64,000 nucleotides of DNA from an uncultured Prevotella sp. (GTDB taxonomy: Bacteria; Bacteroidota; Bacteroidia; Bacteroidales; Bacteroidaceae). The position numbers and the translations under genes are program-made. Of the stretch, positions 44,745 to 52,786 are shown piece after piece (the stretch's first letter is position 1; each line of letters opens with the position of its first letter). The notes under the pieces were generated by a model. That model was not told the origin of the DNA. It saw only the letters and a list, made by a program, of their open reading frames with translations, and made no database searches. The stretch is from assembly GCA_905233825.1 (NCBI GenBank), contig CAJOFE010000021.1, forward strand, positions 1 to 64,000. Direction: 5' to 3'.

Positions 44745-44801
44745 AGTGAGGAGCTGAGGATTAGGCCATTTGCCTTTATCTCCTCAACTCCTCGCTTTTT
44801 T
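44745..44801. terminator. bidirectional terminator
   Basis: A 16-bp imperfect stem (44745-44760 with 44781-44796) followed by TTTTT and preceded by a poly-A tract, between the convergent M64 and 44816-45343 genes. Confidence 0.8.
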
Positions 44802-44815
44802 ACTGCTTACAGCGT

Positions 44816-45343
44816 TTACTCGTAGTACTCAATGGTGCGTGTCTGCTCCATTTCCTGACCCATCATCGAGGTCTTACGGCTGATCCAGTTGCCGTGAGAG
44901 TCGAACTTATAGTCGGTGTAAGGAGTTTCCATAGCCTGTCCCATCATATCCATTGACATCGATGCGGGAACTCCCTTCTCATTGTACTTGTACACCTGTG
45001 TCATGGCACCCTGACCGAAGTCCATCGACTGGCTGGCCACTTTACCGTTTTCCCACTTGTAGGTGGTCACAATTTTCATGTTGCCCTGAGGAGTCTCAAC
45101 AGCTCTCTCAGCTTTCTGCAGGTAGCCATTCTCATCATAAACCAAACCAGACAGGCCCTCAGCCTGCATCTTGCCGTCCTGAGTGAAGTTGATAACCTGA
45201 TTGCCGCGACCCATCATTCCGGCCTGTGTGATAGACTTCACGGGTCCTGTAGCCTCGTTCAGCTCAACGTCATGGAACTTGGTCTGTGCCTGAGCGGCAA
45301 ACGTCATGGCCAGCATGGCCATCATCATCATTACTTTTTTCAT
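44816..45343 (-). CDS. exported YD/RHS-like repeat protein
   Basis: A 175-residue protein with a Met-rich signal peptide (MKKVMMMMAMLAMTFAAQAQ). The mature part is built of ~20-residue beta-hairpins with the pattern 'Y...G.....' (LVYDENGYLQKAERAV, TTYKWENGKVASQSM, VYKYNEKGVPASMSM, DYKFDSHGNWISRKT), like YD or RHS-type repeats in small Bacteroidota periplasmic proteins. Unusually rich in methionine (MGQAMETP, MMGQEMEQ), which might suggest metal or oxidant contact; that is speculative. Confidence 0.6.
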   Translation of the reverse strand: MKKVMMMMAMLAMTFAAQAQTKFHDVELNEATGPVKSITQAGMMGRGNQVINFTQDGKMQAEGLSGLVYDENGYLQKAERAVETPQGNMKIVTTYKWENGKVASQSMDFGQGAMTQVYKYNEKGVPASMSMDMMGQAMETPYTDYKFDSHGNWISRKTSMMGQEMEQTRTIEYYE

Positions 45344-45456
45344 TGTTGTTTTAAATTTAAGTTGTTAATTAAAAGAAGTTAGATGTTGCTCATTAGACGT
45401 AGTTCATAGCAAAAGGCTTAATCATTGATGAAATTTTTTTTGCCAGCAGGTGAAGA

Positions 45457-47472
45457 TTATCTATACTGCTTCTTGAACTGGATATACTCGTCACAGCGCT
45501 GCACGTAGTCGGCGGGCTGGAGGGCGTTGGTGCGATAGAAGTTGAAAAGTGTGGTCCATGAGCGATAATGGCTAGTATTAGGCTGGGGCACGCGTTGCAT
45601 CTCATGCTGTTCGCTGTTCCACACCTGCTCATACCACACATCAGTGTTCAGGTAGATATAGGCGAGGGCGAAGAGGGCGCGCTCCTTCAGTCGGGCATCG
45701 TTGGTCGCGGCAGCCTGTCGCAGCAGGTCGGCGGCTTTGGCTGACAGGTCAGTCTCGTTGGGGCGTACCTTGTCGAGCACACTCTTGCTGTTGCGCATGA
45801 GGTACCAGCAGTCGCCGGTGAAGCTGGCCTGGGCATAGCGCACCGCCAAGTCGAAGCATTGCTGGCAGCGTTTCTTCCCGCTCATCCTAGTCAGGTCTTT
45901 CTCCATCTTCAACATCTCGCGGGCAAAGACGAGCTTGGGGTTGGCAGGCAGGTCCTGGGTGCCCCATTCCACATCGTCCTTAAGCCACTGGCGGGTAATC
46001 CACGGCTCGACGGTGTAGCTGCGGTGGGCTACATAGACGGCATAGCCACGCTCGTTGTAGAAGGGCAGGGGCACTTTCTCTAAGTACTTGATGGCGTCCT
46101 CCCATTGGCACAGACGCAGGTGCTTGGTGCCCAGAAGGTCGTTCATCTCCGTGTCGTCGATTTTCAGCTTCGGTTTCAGATAGCGGTCGAGTTTGCTGAC
46201 GGCAGGACGCTTGGCATAGTCTATGTAGCTAAGCAACTGGCCGACGGTCATGGTGTCGATGGTTTCATACTGATGGTCGTGGACGGCACTGAGCAGGGCT
46301 AGGGCGACGTTGGACTGTCCGGCATCGATGAATTTGGGCGCAAGGGCCTGGTGCACGATGCGGTCTTGGGCATTGTCGTAGTGAACGTCGTCTTGTTTCT
46401 TCTGGTCGAGCCATTGCAGTTCGGCGGCGACATAGTCTTCAAAGCTGCTGGTGGGCGACGGGGTTTGCATGGCGGTGATGTAGAACTGCAGGATGCGGGC
46501 ATTATCTTTCATGCGTTCCGTGTCTTCCAAAGTGACGGCCTTGTTGATGTCGGCCAGTGCCTGTACCTTGCTGTCAAACATGTATTCCAGCCAGGCCTTG
46601 GCACTGAGCCAGAGGGCAGGGTGCTGTGTCTTTCCCTCGCGGGCTGCCTGTCCGGCGAGCTGAATCATCTGCAGGGCCTCGGAACGCTGGATGTCGCGCA
46701 CGAAGAGCTTGCCCATGCCGTCGTGGTCGTAGGCCTCCTGGGCGTTATTTACGAAGTCCTGCAGCAGGAAGGGGAGTACGGCCGACTGAGGGTCGCGCAG
46801 GTATTCCTGACGAATGGCGTCGTAGGAGCGGCGCTTGTAATACTGCGTCATCAGGCTCTGCCAGTCGCCCTGCTCGGCGAATATCTGGCCGGCCTTGTTG
46901 CCGTGGGCCGTCCTTGCCAAAGCACCGGCATAAATGTTGAGCATCATATCTTTATAGACGGTCTCAATATACTTGCTGGCCGTCTGCTCCCAGAAACCGA
47001 TGTTCTCGCTGTGCTTGCCCAGCATCATATTACAGCGCATGAACAGCAGGGCGTGTTGCGAACGCAGGCGACTGGTGAGCTTTCCTTGGGCGTAAGTGCG
47101 TATCTCGGTCAACGACTTGTTCATCTTGTCGATCTCTTCACGCGAGGGATAGTCCCAGTCGTACTGCTGGCGCCTTTTCGTGTCGATGCACTCCAAGTAG
47201 CGATCCAGTTGTTGGACGTAGGACACCATCAGGGCGTCGCCCTTCTGTTGGGCGAACTCCTCGATTCGCTCGGCATTAAACCAGAAGCTCTCGTCTTCGC
47301 CTAGGCCGAGATAGGCTTTCCAGTTGTCGCGCGAAATCTGATCTACACGTGTCCTGAATTCCTCTCGGTCATAGACGCTGAATAGGTAATAGTTGTGGGT
47401 CTCTACCCAGATACAGGCCAGTGCGGGAACCACGATGGCAGCCAGCAGGCTAATGATGATAAATCGCTTCAT
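45457..47472 (-). CDS. exported TPR-like protein of unknown function
   Basis: About 671 residues beginning with a signal peptide (MKRFIIISLLAAIVVPALA). A longer reading from 47508 is possible but would place the signal peptide internally. The mature protein is almost entirely helical, with TPR-like pairs throughout (FAQQKGDALMVSYVQQLDRY, CIDTKRRQQY; AADLLRQAAATNDARLKERA, LFALAYIYLN). Two Cys pairs are present (GKKRCQQCFDLAVRYA). It overlaps the 3' end of the preceding lipoprotein gene by 23 bp, so the two are coupled and probably form one envelope complex. Function unknown. Confidence 0.65.
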   Translation of the reverse strand: MKRFIIISLLAAIVVPALACIWVETHNYYLFSVYDREEFRTRVDQISRDNWKAYLGLGEDESFWFNAERIEEFAQQKGDALMVSYVQQLDRYLECIDTKRRQQYDWDYPSREEIDKMNKSLTEIRTYAQGKLTSRLRSQHALLFMRCNMMLGKHSENIGFWEQTASKYIETVYKDMMLNIYAGALARTAHGNKAGQIFAEQGDWQSLMTQYYKRRSYDAIRQEYLRDPQSAVLPFLLQDFVNNAQEAYDHDGMGKLFVRDIQRSEALQMIQLAGQAAREGKTQHPALWLSAKAWLEYMFDSKVQALADINKAVTLEDTERMKDNARILQFYITAMQTPSPTSSFEDYVAAELQWLDQKKQDDVHYDNAQDRIVHQALAPKFIDAGQSNVALALLSAVHDHQYETIDTMTVGQLLSYIDYAKRPAVSKLDRYLKPKLKIDDTEMNDLLGTKHLRLCQWEDAIKYLEKVPLPFYNERGYAVYVAHRSYTVEPWITRQWLKDDVEWGTQDLPANPKLVFAREMLKMEKDLTRMSGKKRCQQCFDLAVRYAQASFTGDCWYLMRNSKSVLDKVRPNETDLSAKAADLLRQAAATNDARLKERALFALAYIYLNTDVWYEQVWNSEQHEMQRVPQPNTSHYRSWTTLFNFYRTNALQPADYVQRCDEYIQFKKQYR

Positions 47473-48319
47473 ATGTTTCCTTGTTATAGCGGTTGATGTT
47501 TTCTTCATCCAAATGGTAGGTGATAATGCTGCGCCGCAGTTCCGGGCGTTTCTGCTCCACCAGTTCCTTCACGGCCAGAATCTCTTCGGCTTCAACGGTA
47601 TGCTCTATGCGCACGCCTCCAATTTGCCGCTGCCAGCGATAGACGGGGTAGGCAGCAGCCAGGGGCAGCGTATAGTCGGCGAGGTAACGGACGTAAGGCT
47701 GCACGTCGCGTTGGTCGAGGATGGGGTTGCGCTCCTCGAAGTGGCGTGGGTCGCCTGTGTTGTAGAGCATCAGCACGCCGTACTGGGCAGGTGGTGCCGG
47801 CATCTGCAGCTGGTGGAGGCGGATGGTGGTGGAGAGATGAGTGGCGTGAGCGGAGAGGCAAGCATTCACTTCCTCCAGAAACTGATAGTAGAGTTTTCGG
47901 CTGCGGTCGGTGTAGTCGCAGTCTATCTGAATCTCATGAACTCCCGTGATGCCGTTCGTCTCGTTCATCTGCATGATGCGGTTCACTAGCTTCTGGGCCA
48001 GCCCTTCATGCCGTTGGTGCATGCAGTCTTCGGTGATATAGACGGTGGGGATAATCTCAATGTCGTGGGGCAGGGGTTCAGTGAAGTTGATGGTAGCGTT
48101 GGGCATGGGCTCCTCGCCATCCATCACCACATCGAAATAGCGGCAATACATCTTATGAATATGGTATGTGCAAAGGAAGGCCTGCTCTGTGGAGTCTAGC
48201 CAAAACTCCGTGCGCCAGTAATAGGCGGCATTTCCCTGTTCCGTTTGTACTTGCTGCTGGCAGTCTGTCAGGAGCAGGCAGGTAAGTAAGATAACAATAT
48301 AAAAGATGTACCTTCGCAT
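47450..48319 (-). CDS. lipoprotein of unknown function
   Basis: A 289-residue protein with a lipoprotein signal peptide ending LLTDC (cysteine at residue 20; predicted lipidation by Lgt). The mature part alternates strands and helices (INFTEPLPHDIEIIPTVYIT, ITGVHEIQIDCDYTDRSRKL, YGVLMLYNTGDPRHFEERNP), suggesting a TIM-barrel-like fold. I do not recognise a catalytic motif. It starts 3 bp after the S66 peptidase gene ends and overlaps the TPR gene, giving a three-gene envelope operon. Confidence 0.6.
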   Translation of the reverse strand: MRRYIFYIVILLTCLLLTDCQQQVQTEQGNAAYYWRTEFWLDSTEQAFLCTYHIHKMYCRYFDVVMDGEEPMPNATINFTEPLPHDIEIIPTVYITEDCMHQRHEGLAQKLVNRIMQMNETNGITGVHEIQIDCDYTDRSRKLYYQFLEEVNACLSAHATHLSTTIRLHQLQMPAPPAQYGVLMLYNTGDPRHFEERNPILDQRDVQPYVRYLADYTLPLAAAYPVYRWQRQIGGVRIEHTVEAEEILAVKELVEQKRPELRRSIITYHLDEENINRYNKETYEAIYHH

Positions 48320-48322
48320 GTG

Positions 48323-49309
48323 TTATTCTGTCAGGTATGATAATTGGGTGCCGTCCTTGTTTACGGTCATCCGCACCCTACCACCTTCGATCAGGGGGAA
48401 GTTGGGGCGCTTGTGGCCCACGGGAAAACCGTAGCACACAGGGATGGGGTAGTGTTGCAGGTATTCGTGCAGCATCTGGTACATGTCTTCAAAACCGTTC
48501 TCAGGATGCTTGTACTTCGTGAAGTGTCCTATCAGGATGCCTTTTAGCCGCCCCAACACGCCACGCACTTCGAGCAGATGGAGCAGACGGTCAATTTTGG
48601 TCATCTCCTCATCGGTATCTTCAATGAAGAGAATCAACCCTTCATGGGCTCGGTTCAGGGAGTCGTAGGGGGAGCCTGCCAGTGCGCAGAACACGGAGAA
48701 GTTGCCACCTACCAGCACACCCTCGGCAGTGCCTCGCTGGTCTAATTCATGAGGCTCTACGTGATAAACGGGCAGATGGCCTTCCAGCAGTTGTCGCAAG
48801 ACGACGCTGACGGTGTCAGTACCTCCCTGCGAGCTAATGGCCTGACACATGGAGCCGTGAATGCTCATCACGCCTGCCTGCACAAAGGCACTGTGTAGCG
48901 CCGTGATGTCGCTGAAGCCAATGAGCCATTTGGGGTTGCTACGGAATTCCTTAGCCTTTACATAAGGCAGCAACTGCACGGCACCGTCGCCTCCACGAGT
49001 ACACATGATGGCACGGATAGTGGTGTCGCGCAGGGCCCAGAGCAGGTCGGAAGTGCGCATCTCCCTCGTTCCTGCAAAGCCGTGATAGTCGGCTAAGGCA
49101 TAGCGTCCCACCACAGGCTCGTAGCCCCATTGGCGCAGGATGTCGCAGCCTGCTTCCACCGTTTTCTTCTCAGGCGTGCTGGAAGGCGAGATGACAGCCA
49201 CACGGTCGCCCGGCTTGAGGAAAGGGGGGCGTTGAATTTTCTGCTGACCCTGAGCTGAAAGCACAAGTAGCAGAAATGCTGGAAAAAGGGAAAGGAGACG
49301 TAACTTCAT
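48323..49309 (-). CDS. LD-carboxypeptidase-like peptidase S66
   Basis: A 328-residue exported member of the S66 family (MccF/LdcA), which removes terminal D-Ala from muropeptide tetrapeptides or cleaves related amide bonds. After a signal peptide (MKLRLLSLFPAFLLLVLSA) come PPFLKPGDRVAVISPSS, the region IMCTRGGDGAVQLLPYV preceding the catalytic Ser, GFSDITALHSAF, SIHGSM, GGNFSVFCALAGSPYDS, FIEDTDEE with the catalytic Glu, and CYGFPVGHKRPNFPL with the catalytic His. The -7 box TAATTTTG (minus, 49314-49321) is only 4 bp from the ATG, implying a leaderless mRNA. Confidence 0.85.
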   Translation of the reverse strand: MKLRLLSLFPAFLLLVLSAQGQQKIQRPPFLKPGDRVAVISPSSTPEKKTVEAGCDILRQWGYEPVVGRYALADYHGFAGTREMRTSDLLWALRDTTIRAIMCTRGGDGAVQLLPYVKAKEFRSNPKWLIGFSDITALHSAFVQAGVMSIHGSMCQAISSQGGTDTVSVVLRQLLEGHLPVYHVEPHELDQRGTAEGVLVGGNFSVFCALAGSPYDSLNRAHEGLILFIEDTDEEMTKIDRLLHLLEVRGVLGRLKGILIGHFTKYKHPENGFEDMYQMLHEYLQHYPIPVCYGFPVGHKRPNFPLIEGGRVRMTVNKDGTQLSYLTE

Positions 49310-49313
49310 GCTG

Positions 49314-49321
49314 CAAAATTA
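49314..49321 (-). promoter_or_regulatory. S66 gene -7 element, leaderless
   Basis: TAATTTTG on the minus strand, 4 bp upstream of the ATG at 49309; the +1 would coincide with the start codon. Confidence 0.5.
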
Positions 49322-49395
49322 GCTATTTTCTGCTGAAAAAACTAAAATTCTTACAACTTTCTAACAAAAGTGTAGGTCTTTCGGGGGAAAATGTG

Positions 49396-49403
49396 TAATT
49401 TTG
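49396..49403 (+). promoter_or_regulatory. -7 element of the DUF3332 gene
   Basis: TAATTTTG, 33 bp before the ATG at 49437; no clear TTG at the -33 position. Confidence 0.45.
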
Positions 49404-49436
49404 CTACCGATTTATTCACTTTTAAAGTAAAAGGAT

Positions 49437-49985
49437 ATGAAAAAGGTAAGCATTAAAGTGGCTGCTGTGCTGATGGCCGGCACCTTCCTGTGCAGTTCTT
49501 GCATCGGTTCATTTGGATTGTTGAATAAGTATGCCAAGTGGCAGGCTAACATGACAAGCAACAAGTATGTGAATGGCATCGTGGGCCTGTTCCTGATGGG
49601 TCCTGTGGGTGGTATCTGCTTTACGGTGGACCTGCTGTTGTTGAACACTATAGAGTTCTGGAGTGGCGACAATCCCGTTGCTTCCAATAACACCCAGAAG
49701 GTGCTGGGCGAGGATGGCCGCTACTATGCTGTGACCAAGACGAAGACTGGCTACGAGATTAAGGCTCCCAATGGCGAGGTGACCTACTTCATCCACGACG
49801 AGAAGACCGATTCATGGTCGATGATGCAGAACGGCATCACGAAGGAGATCTTCCGCTTCAATGCCGATGGTACCATCCAGGCAACCTTGCAGGATGGACA
49901 GACCATCACCGTGACCAACGATGAGGCTGGCTTGCAGCAGGTTCGTCAGGCTATGGTCGGCGACAAATTCTATGCACTGCGCTAA
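49437..49985 (+). CDS. DUF3332-family lipoprotein
   Basis: A 182-residue protein with a lipoprotein-type signal peptide (KVAAVLMAGTFLCSSC then IGSFGLLNKYAKW). A hydrophobic segment (VNGIVGLFLMGPVGGICFTV, DLLLLNTIEFW) follows, then a C-terminal beta-rich part (GYEIKAPNGEVTYFIHDEKT, TIQATLQDGQTITVTN). This layout matches DUF3332, whose function is unknown. Followed 4 bp later by the aldo/keto reductase. Confidence 0.8.
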   Translation: MKKVSIKVAAVLMAGTFLCSSCIGSFGLLNKYAKWQANMTSNKYVNGIVGLFLMGPVGGICFTVDLLLLNTIEFWSGDNPVASNNTQKVLGEDGRYYAVTKTKTGYEIKAPNGEVTYFIHDEKTDSWSMMQNGITKEIFRFNADGTIQATLQDGQTITVTNDEAGLQQVRQAMVGDKFYALR

Positions 49986-49988
49986 TAG

Positions 49989-50948
49989 ATGGAGCATTAT
50001 CTGGCTGCCCCTGAACGCTATGCCGACAACGGTGGGATGAAGTTCCGCCGTTGTGGGCATAGTGGTGTTTTGCTGCCCGAGGTGTCGTTGGGTTTCTGGC
50101 ACAACTTCGGTAGTGTGGATCCCTATGAGCGCTCACGCGAAATCACCCGCTATGCATTGGATCATGGCGTGGTGCACTGGGATCTGGCCAACAACTACGG
50201 TCCTCGTTACGGCTCGGCTGAGGAGACATTAGGTCGACTGATGGACGATGACTTCCGTCCTTATCGTGATGAGCTCTTCATCTCGACGAAGGCTGGGTAC
50301 GACATGTGGCCTGGCCCTTACGGGGAGTGGGGCTCAAGGAAATACCTGATGGCCTCGCTTGACCAGTCGTTGAGGCGCATGCATCTCGACTATGTAGATT
50401 TGTTCTACTCCCATCGTTTCGACCCAGTGACGCCGATGGAGGAGACGTTGCAGGCGCTGGTCGATATCGTGCGTAGCGGCAAGGCCCTCTATGTGGGTAT
50501 TAGTCGTTGGCCGTTGGAGGCCACCCGTTTTGCCTACGACTACTTGAAGCAACGCGACGTGCCCCTGCTTATATATCAGGGAAAGTTGAACATGCTTGAT
50601 CACGAGCCACAGGAGGAGGGTATCCTCGACTTCTGTGCTGAGCAGGGGGTGGGCTTCATCAGCTTCTCGCCTTTGGCTCAGGGACTGCTCACTGACCGTT
50701 ATCTCAACGGCATTCCTGAAGATTCGCGTATGTCGAAGGGTAAGTTCCTCACTGAGAGCATGCTCACTCCTGAGTTGCTGGCCCAGCTACACCAGTGGAA
50801 CGAAGAGGCTGCAGCCCAGGGACAGACGCTGGCCGAGCATGCTCTTCGTTGGATTCTGCAGCAACGAGGTGTCACTTCAGTCCTCGTAGGAGCCAGTTCT
50901 GTTTCTCAGCTGGAGAAGAATCTGAGGTGTCTAAGCCCCCTAAGTTAG
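49989..50948 (+). CDS. aldo/keto reductase (YghZ-like)
   Basis: A 319-residue NADPH-dependent TIM-barrel oxidoreductase. The catalytic tetrad is visible: WDLANNYGPRYGSAEE (Asp, Tyr), FISTKAGYDMW (Lys) and DLFYSHRFDP (His). MKFRRCGHSGVLLPEVSLG is the usual N-terminal hairpin and LVGASSVSQLEKNLR binds NADP. It resembles the glyceraldehyde-3-phosphate/methylglyoxal reductase group. The last residues (CLSPLS) and the TAG are read from the left inverted repeat of the DUF559 cassette, so the native C-terminus was replaced. Confidence 0.92.
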   Translation: MEHYLAAPERYADNGGMKFRRCGHSGVLLPEVSLGFWHNFGSVDPYERSREITRYALDHGVVHWDLANNYGPRYGSAEETLGRLMDDDFRPYRDELFISTKAGYDMWPGPYGEWGSRKYLMASLDQSLRRMHLDYVDLFYSHRFDPVTPMEETLQALVDIVRSGKALYVGISRWPLEATRFAYDYLKQRDVPLLIYQGKLNMLDHEPQEEGILDFCAEQGVGFISFSPLAQGLLTDRYLNGIPEDSRMSKGKFLTESMLTPELLAQLHQWNEEAAAQGQTLAEHALRWILQQRGVTSVLVGASSVSQLEKNLRCLSPLS

Positions 50949-50965
50949 GGGGTGGGGGTCTGAAC
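50931..50965 (+). repeat. left inverted repeat of the DUF559 cassette
   Basis: About 33-35 bp with an internal perfect palindrome (CCCCCTAAGTTAGGGGG) followed by TGGGGGTCTGAAC. Inverted copy of 51350-51382 except for one-base indels. It encodes the end of the aldo/keto reductase. Confidence 0.9.
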
Positions 50966-50980
50966 AACTGAAAAAGGAAA

Positions 50981-51376
50981 ATGAACTATTCAAACCATCC
51001 AATCACCAAGGATCTTCGCCAAAAGCTACGTAGTGAAGAAACTCCTAACGAAAGGAAGCTATGGGAATATGTGAAGGGCAGACAACTTGATGGGTACAAA
51101 TTCAGGCAGCAGCATGGCTATGGCCCTTATGTCTTAGATTTTTATTGTCCAAAGCTTCGATTATGTATTGAGGTGGATGGAAATGTTCATGATACTGAAG
51201 AAGTTAAACAGAAAGATGAAGAAAGGACAGAGTTCCTAAACCAAAACAGAATAACAGTCATTCGTTTTAAGAATGAGGAAATAGAAACAAACATTACTGA
51301 GGTAATACGAAGAATAAAAGAATGTTTCCAACAGATAGTAAAATCGCATGTTCAGACCCCCATCCCCCTAACTTAG
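50981..51376 (+). CDS. DUF559 restriction-endonuclease-like protein
   Basis: A 131-residue PD-(D/E)xK-fold protein of the DUF559/Vsr-like group. The N-terminal LRQKLRSEETPNERKLWEYV and FRQQHGYGPYVLDFYCPKLR lead to the catalytic-type core YVLDFYCPKLRLCIEVDGNV (D...E-x-D). IRFKNEEIETNITEVIRRIK completes the domain. Vsr relatives nick DNA at mismatches, but DUF559 members are functionally uncharacterised. The last ten residues and stop are encoded by the right inverted repeat. More AT-rich than the flanking genes. Confidence 0.85.
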   Translation: MNYSNHPITKDLRQKLRSEETPNERKLWEYVKGRQLDGYKFRQQHGYGPYVLDFYCPKLRLCIEVDGNVHDTEEVKQKDEERTEFLNQNRITVIRFKNEEIETNITEVIRRIKECFQQIVKSHVQTPIPLT

Positions 51377-52191
51377 GGGGCTCTGTACTTCTCATCAACG
51401 ATATTGCAGGCTATGGCAAGGTGGGTATGGCGGCTATGCTGCCCATACTCAGCTATATGGGTATCCCGGCCTTCTGCCTGCCCACGGCTGTGGTGTCGAA
51501 CACGTTGGACTACGGAGAGTTTGCGCAGATGGACACTACTGACTACATGCGCCAGACATTCCCTATCTGGCAGCACTTGGGATTCCACTTCGATGCCATC
51601 TGTACGGGTCTGATGTTCAGTCGCGAGCAGGCTAGTCTGGTGGAGGCTTACTGTCGCGAACAGGCAGCACAGGGGTGTACCGTCTTCGTTGATCCTGTGA
51701 TGGGCGACGGAGGACATCTCTACAATGGCATTGACCAGCGGCAAGTGGAGCTGATGCGGCGCATGGTCAGCGTGGCCCATCTCACAATGCCAAACTATAC
51801 CGAAGCCTGCTATCTGGCAGGGGTGCCCTTTCAGCGTGATGGCATCAGTTGTGACGAGGCCTGCCGTCTGCTCGACAGCCTGAAGCTGATAGGTTGCCGT
51901 TCAGCCATCATCACTAGTTGTATTATCGAGGGTAAGAACCAGGTGTGCGGCTACGATGCCGATACGGGCGACTATTTCTTCCACGAGTACGAGGAGATTC
52001 CAGGTCTGTTTCATGGCACAGGCGATATTTTCTCTGCTGTGCTCATCGGCAGTCTGTTAGGACAGGGCAAGTCTTTGCCTGATGCTACCCGTCGTGCTAT
52101 GGATGTGGTGAGTCAGATGATCGACCGTAACCGCGACGTGAAGGACTACAAATGTGGCATCTTCATCGAACGCTGCTTGGATTTGCTGTAA
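51322..52191 (+). CDS. pdxY: pyridoxal/pyridoxine kinase, N-terminus remodelled by insertion
   Basis: A ribokinase-fold kinase of the PdxK/PdxY group phosphorylating B6 vitamers. The family N-terminus begins at residue ~25 with SVLLINDIAGYGKVGMAAML; other blocks are LPTAVVSNTLDYG, DPVMGDGGHLYNG, TMPNYTEACYLAG and the GTGDIFSAVLIGSLLGQG anion hole. There is no ATG, GTG or TTG between the right inverted repeat and the conserved LLINDI strand, so translation must begin inside the cassette, most simply at ATG 51322, adding about 24 residues. That ATG overlaps the DUF559 3' end in a different frame. Confidence 0.85.
   Translation: MFPTDSKIACSDPHPPNLGGSVLLINDIAGYGKVGMAAMLPILSYMGIPAFCLPTAVVSNTLDYGEFAQMDTTDYMRQTFPIWQHLGFHFDAICTGLMFSREQASLVEAYCREQAAQGCTVFVDPVMGDGGHLYNGIDQRQVELMRRMVSVAHLTMPNYTEACYLAGVPFQRDGISCDEACRLLDSLKLIGCRSAIITSCIIEGKNQVCGYDADTGDYFFHEYEEIPGLFHGTGDIFSAVLIGSLLGQGKSLPDATRRAMDVVSQMIDRNRDVKDYKCGIFIERCLDLL
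51350..51382 (-). repeat. right inverted repeat of the DUF559 cassette
   Basis: Reverse-complement counterpart of 50931-50965 with the same internal CCCCCTAAGTTAGGGGG palindrome. It encodes the DUF559 C-terminus in one frame and part of the kinase N-terminus in another. Confidence 0.9.
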
Positions 52192-52201
52192 GAGATATAT
52201 A

Positions 52202-52786
52202 ATGACAGAGTTAGACATTATCGGTCGTACACGCAGTGAGGTGCTAAGCCACAGGGAGCTGACGGGCGAGAACATGTTTCTGGCCTGGGGATACCCCACG
52301 GCTTTCTTCCTGCTGTTGGAGTTCTTGGCACTGGAGCTATGGAACGAAGATTGGTGCGCTTGGCTCTGGGCGGGCATTCCTGTAGTGGGAATTCCGTTGA
52401 TGATATATTTCCTGAACGAAGACTATGAGCGCACCCATAGGCGGACGCTCGACCAGAATGTCATTCTGGTGATGTGGATTTTCATTGGTTTTGCCAGTTT
52501 CATTGGTGGACTCTCCATGGGGATTGCAGACGTCTTTTCACAGTTTTATTGTATGTTTCAGGGCTTGCTCATTGGTATGGGCTGTTTCATGACAGGCATC
52601 ATTCTGCATTTCCGTCCGAAGACGGTGTGCGGCATCATTGCTTCTGTTCTTTCTGTGGTGCCCCTTTTTCTGCAAGGCGACTGTTGGCCTTGGCAGCTTC
52701 TTGTCACAGCTGTTATCACGGTCATTGCATTGATTATTCCTGGTCATTTGTTCAGAAAATACGTTAGGAATTATGAGCCCGTTTAA
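52202..52786 (+). CDS. integral membrane protein of unknown function
   Basis: A 194-residue protein starting MTELDIIGRTRSEVLSHREL with about five membrane segments (WGYPTAFFLLLEFLALELW, WAGIPVVGIPLMIYFL, VILVMWIFIGFASFIGGLSM, LLIGMGCFMTGIILHF, PWQLLVTAVITVIALIIPGH). It overlaps the following winged-helix gene by 14 bp; this pairing of a small membrane protein with a winged-helix regulator is common in Bacteroidota and suggests the regulator controls its own operon. Confidence 0.7.
   Translation: MTELDIIGRTRSEVLSHRELTGENMFLAWGYPTAFFLLLEFLALELWNEDWCAWLWAGIPVVGIPLMIYFLNEDYERTHRRTLDQNVILVMWIFIGFASFIGGLSMGIADVFSQFYCMFQGLLIGMGCFMTGIILHFRPKTVCGIIASVLSVVPLFLQGDCWPWQLLVTAVITVIALIIPGHLFRKYVRNYEPV

Larger units (their letters stand above)
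50931..51382 (+). mobile_element. 452-bp DUF559 endonuclease cassette bracketed by palindromic inverted repeats
   Basis: The unit comprises a left repeat, a single DUF559 gene and a right repeat in inverted orientation. It sits between two metabolic genes, having supplied the stop codon of the first and the only available start codon of the second, so it inserted there after the gene pair was established. No transposase is present. Solo copies of the same kind of repeat occur at six other sites in the window. Mobility by the DUF559 protein is an inference. Confidence 0.7.

Noticed and set aside
46351..47304. A 317-codon open frame on the plus strand
   Set aside because: Entirely antisense to the helical TPR-like protein; long because of the third-codon GC bias of that gene.
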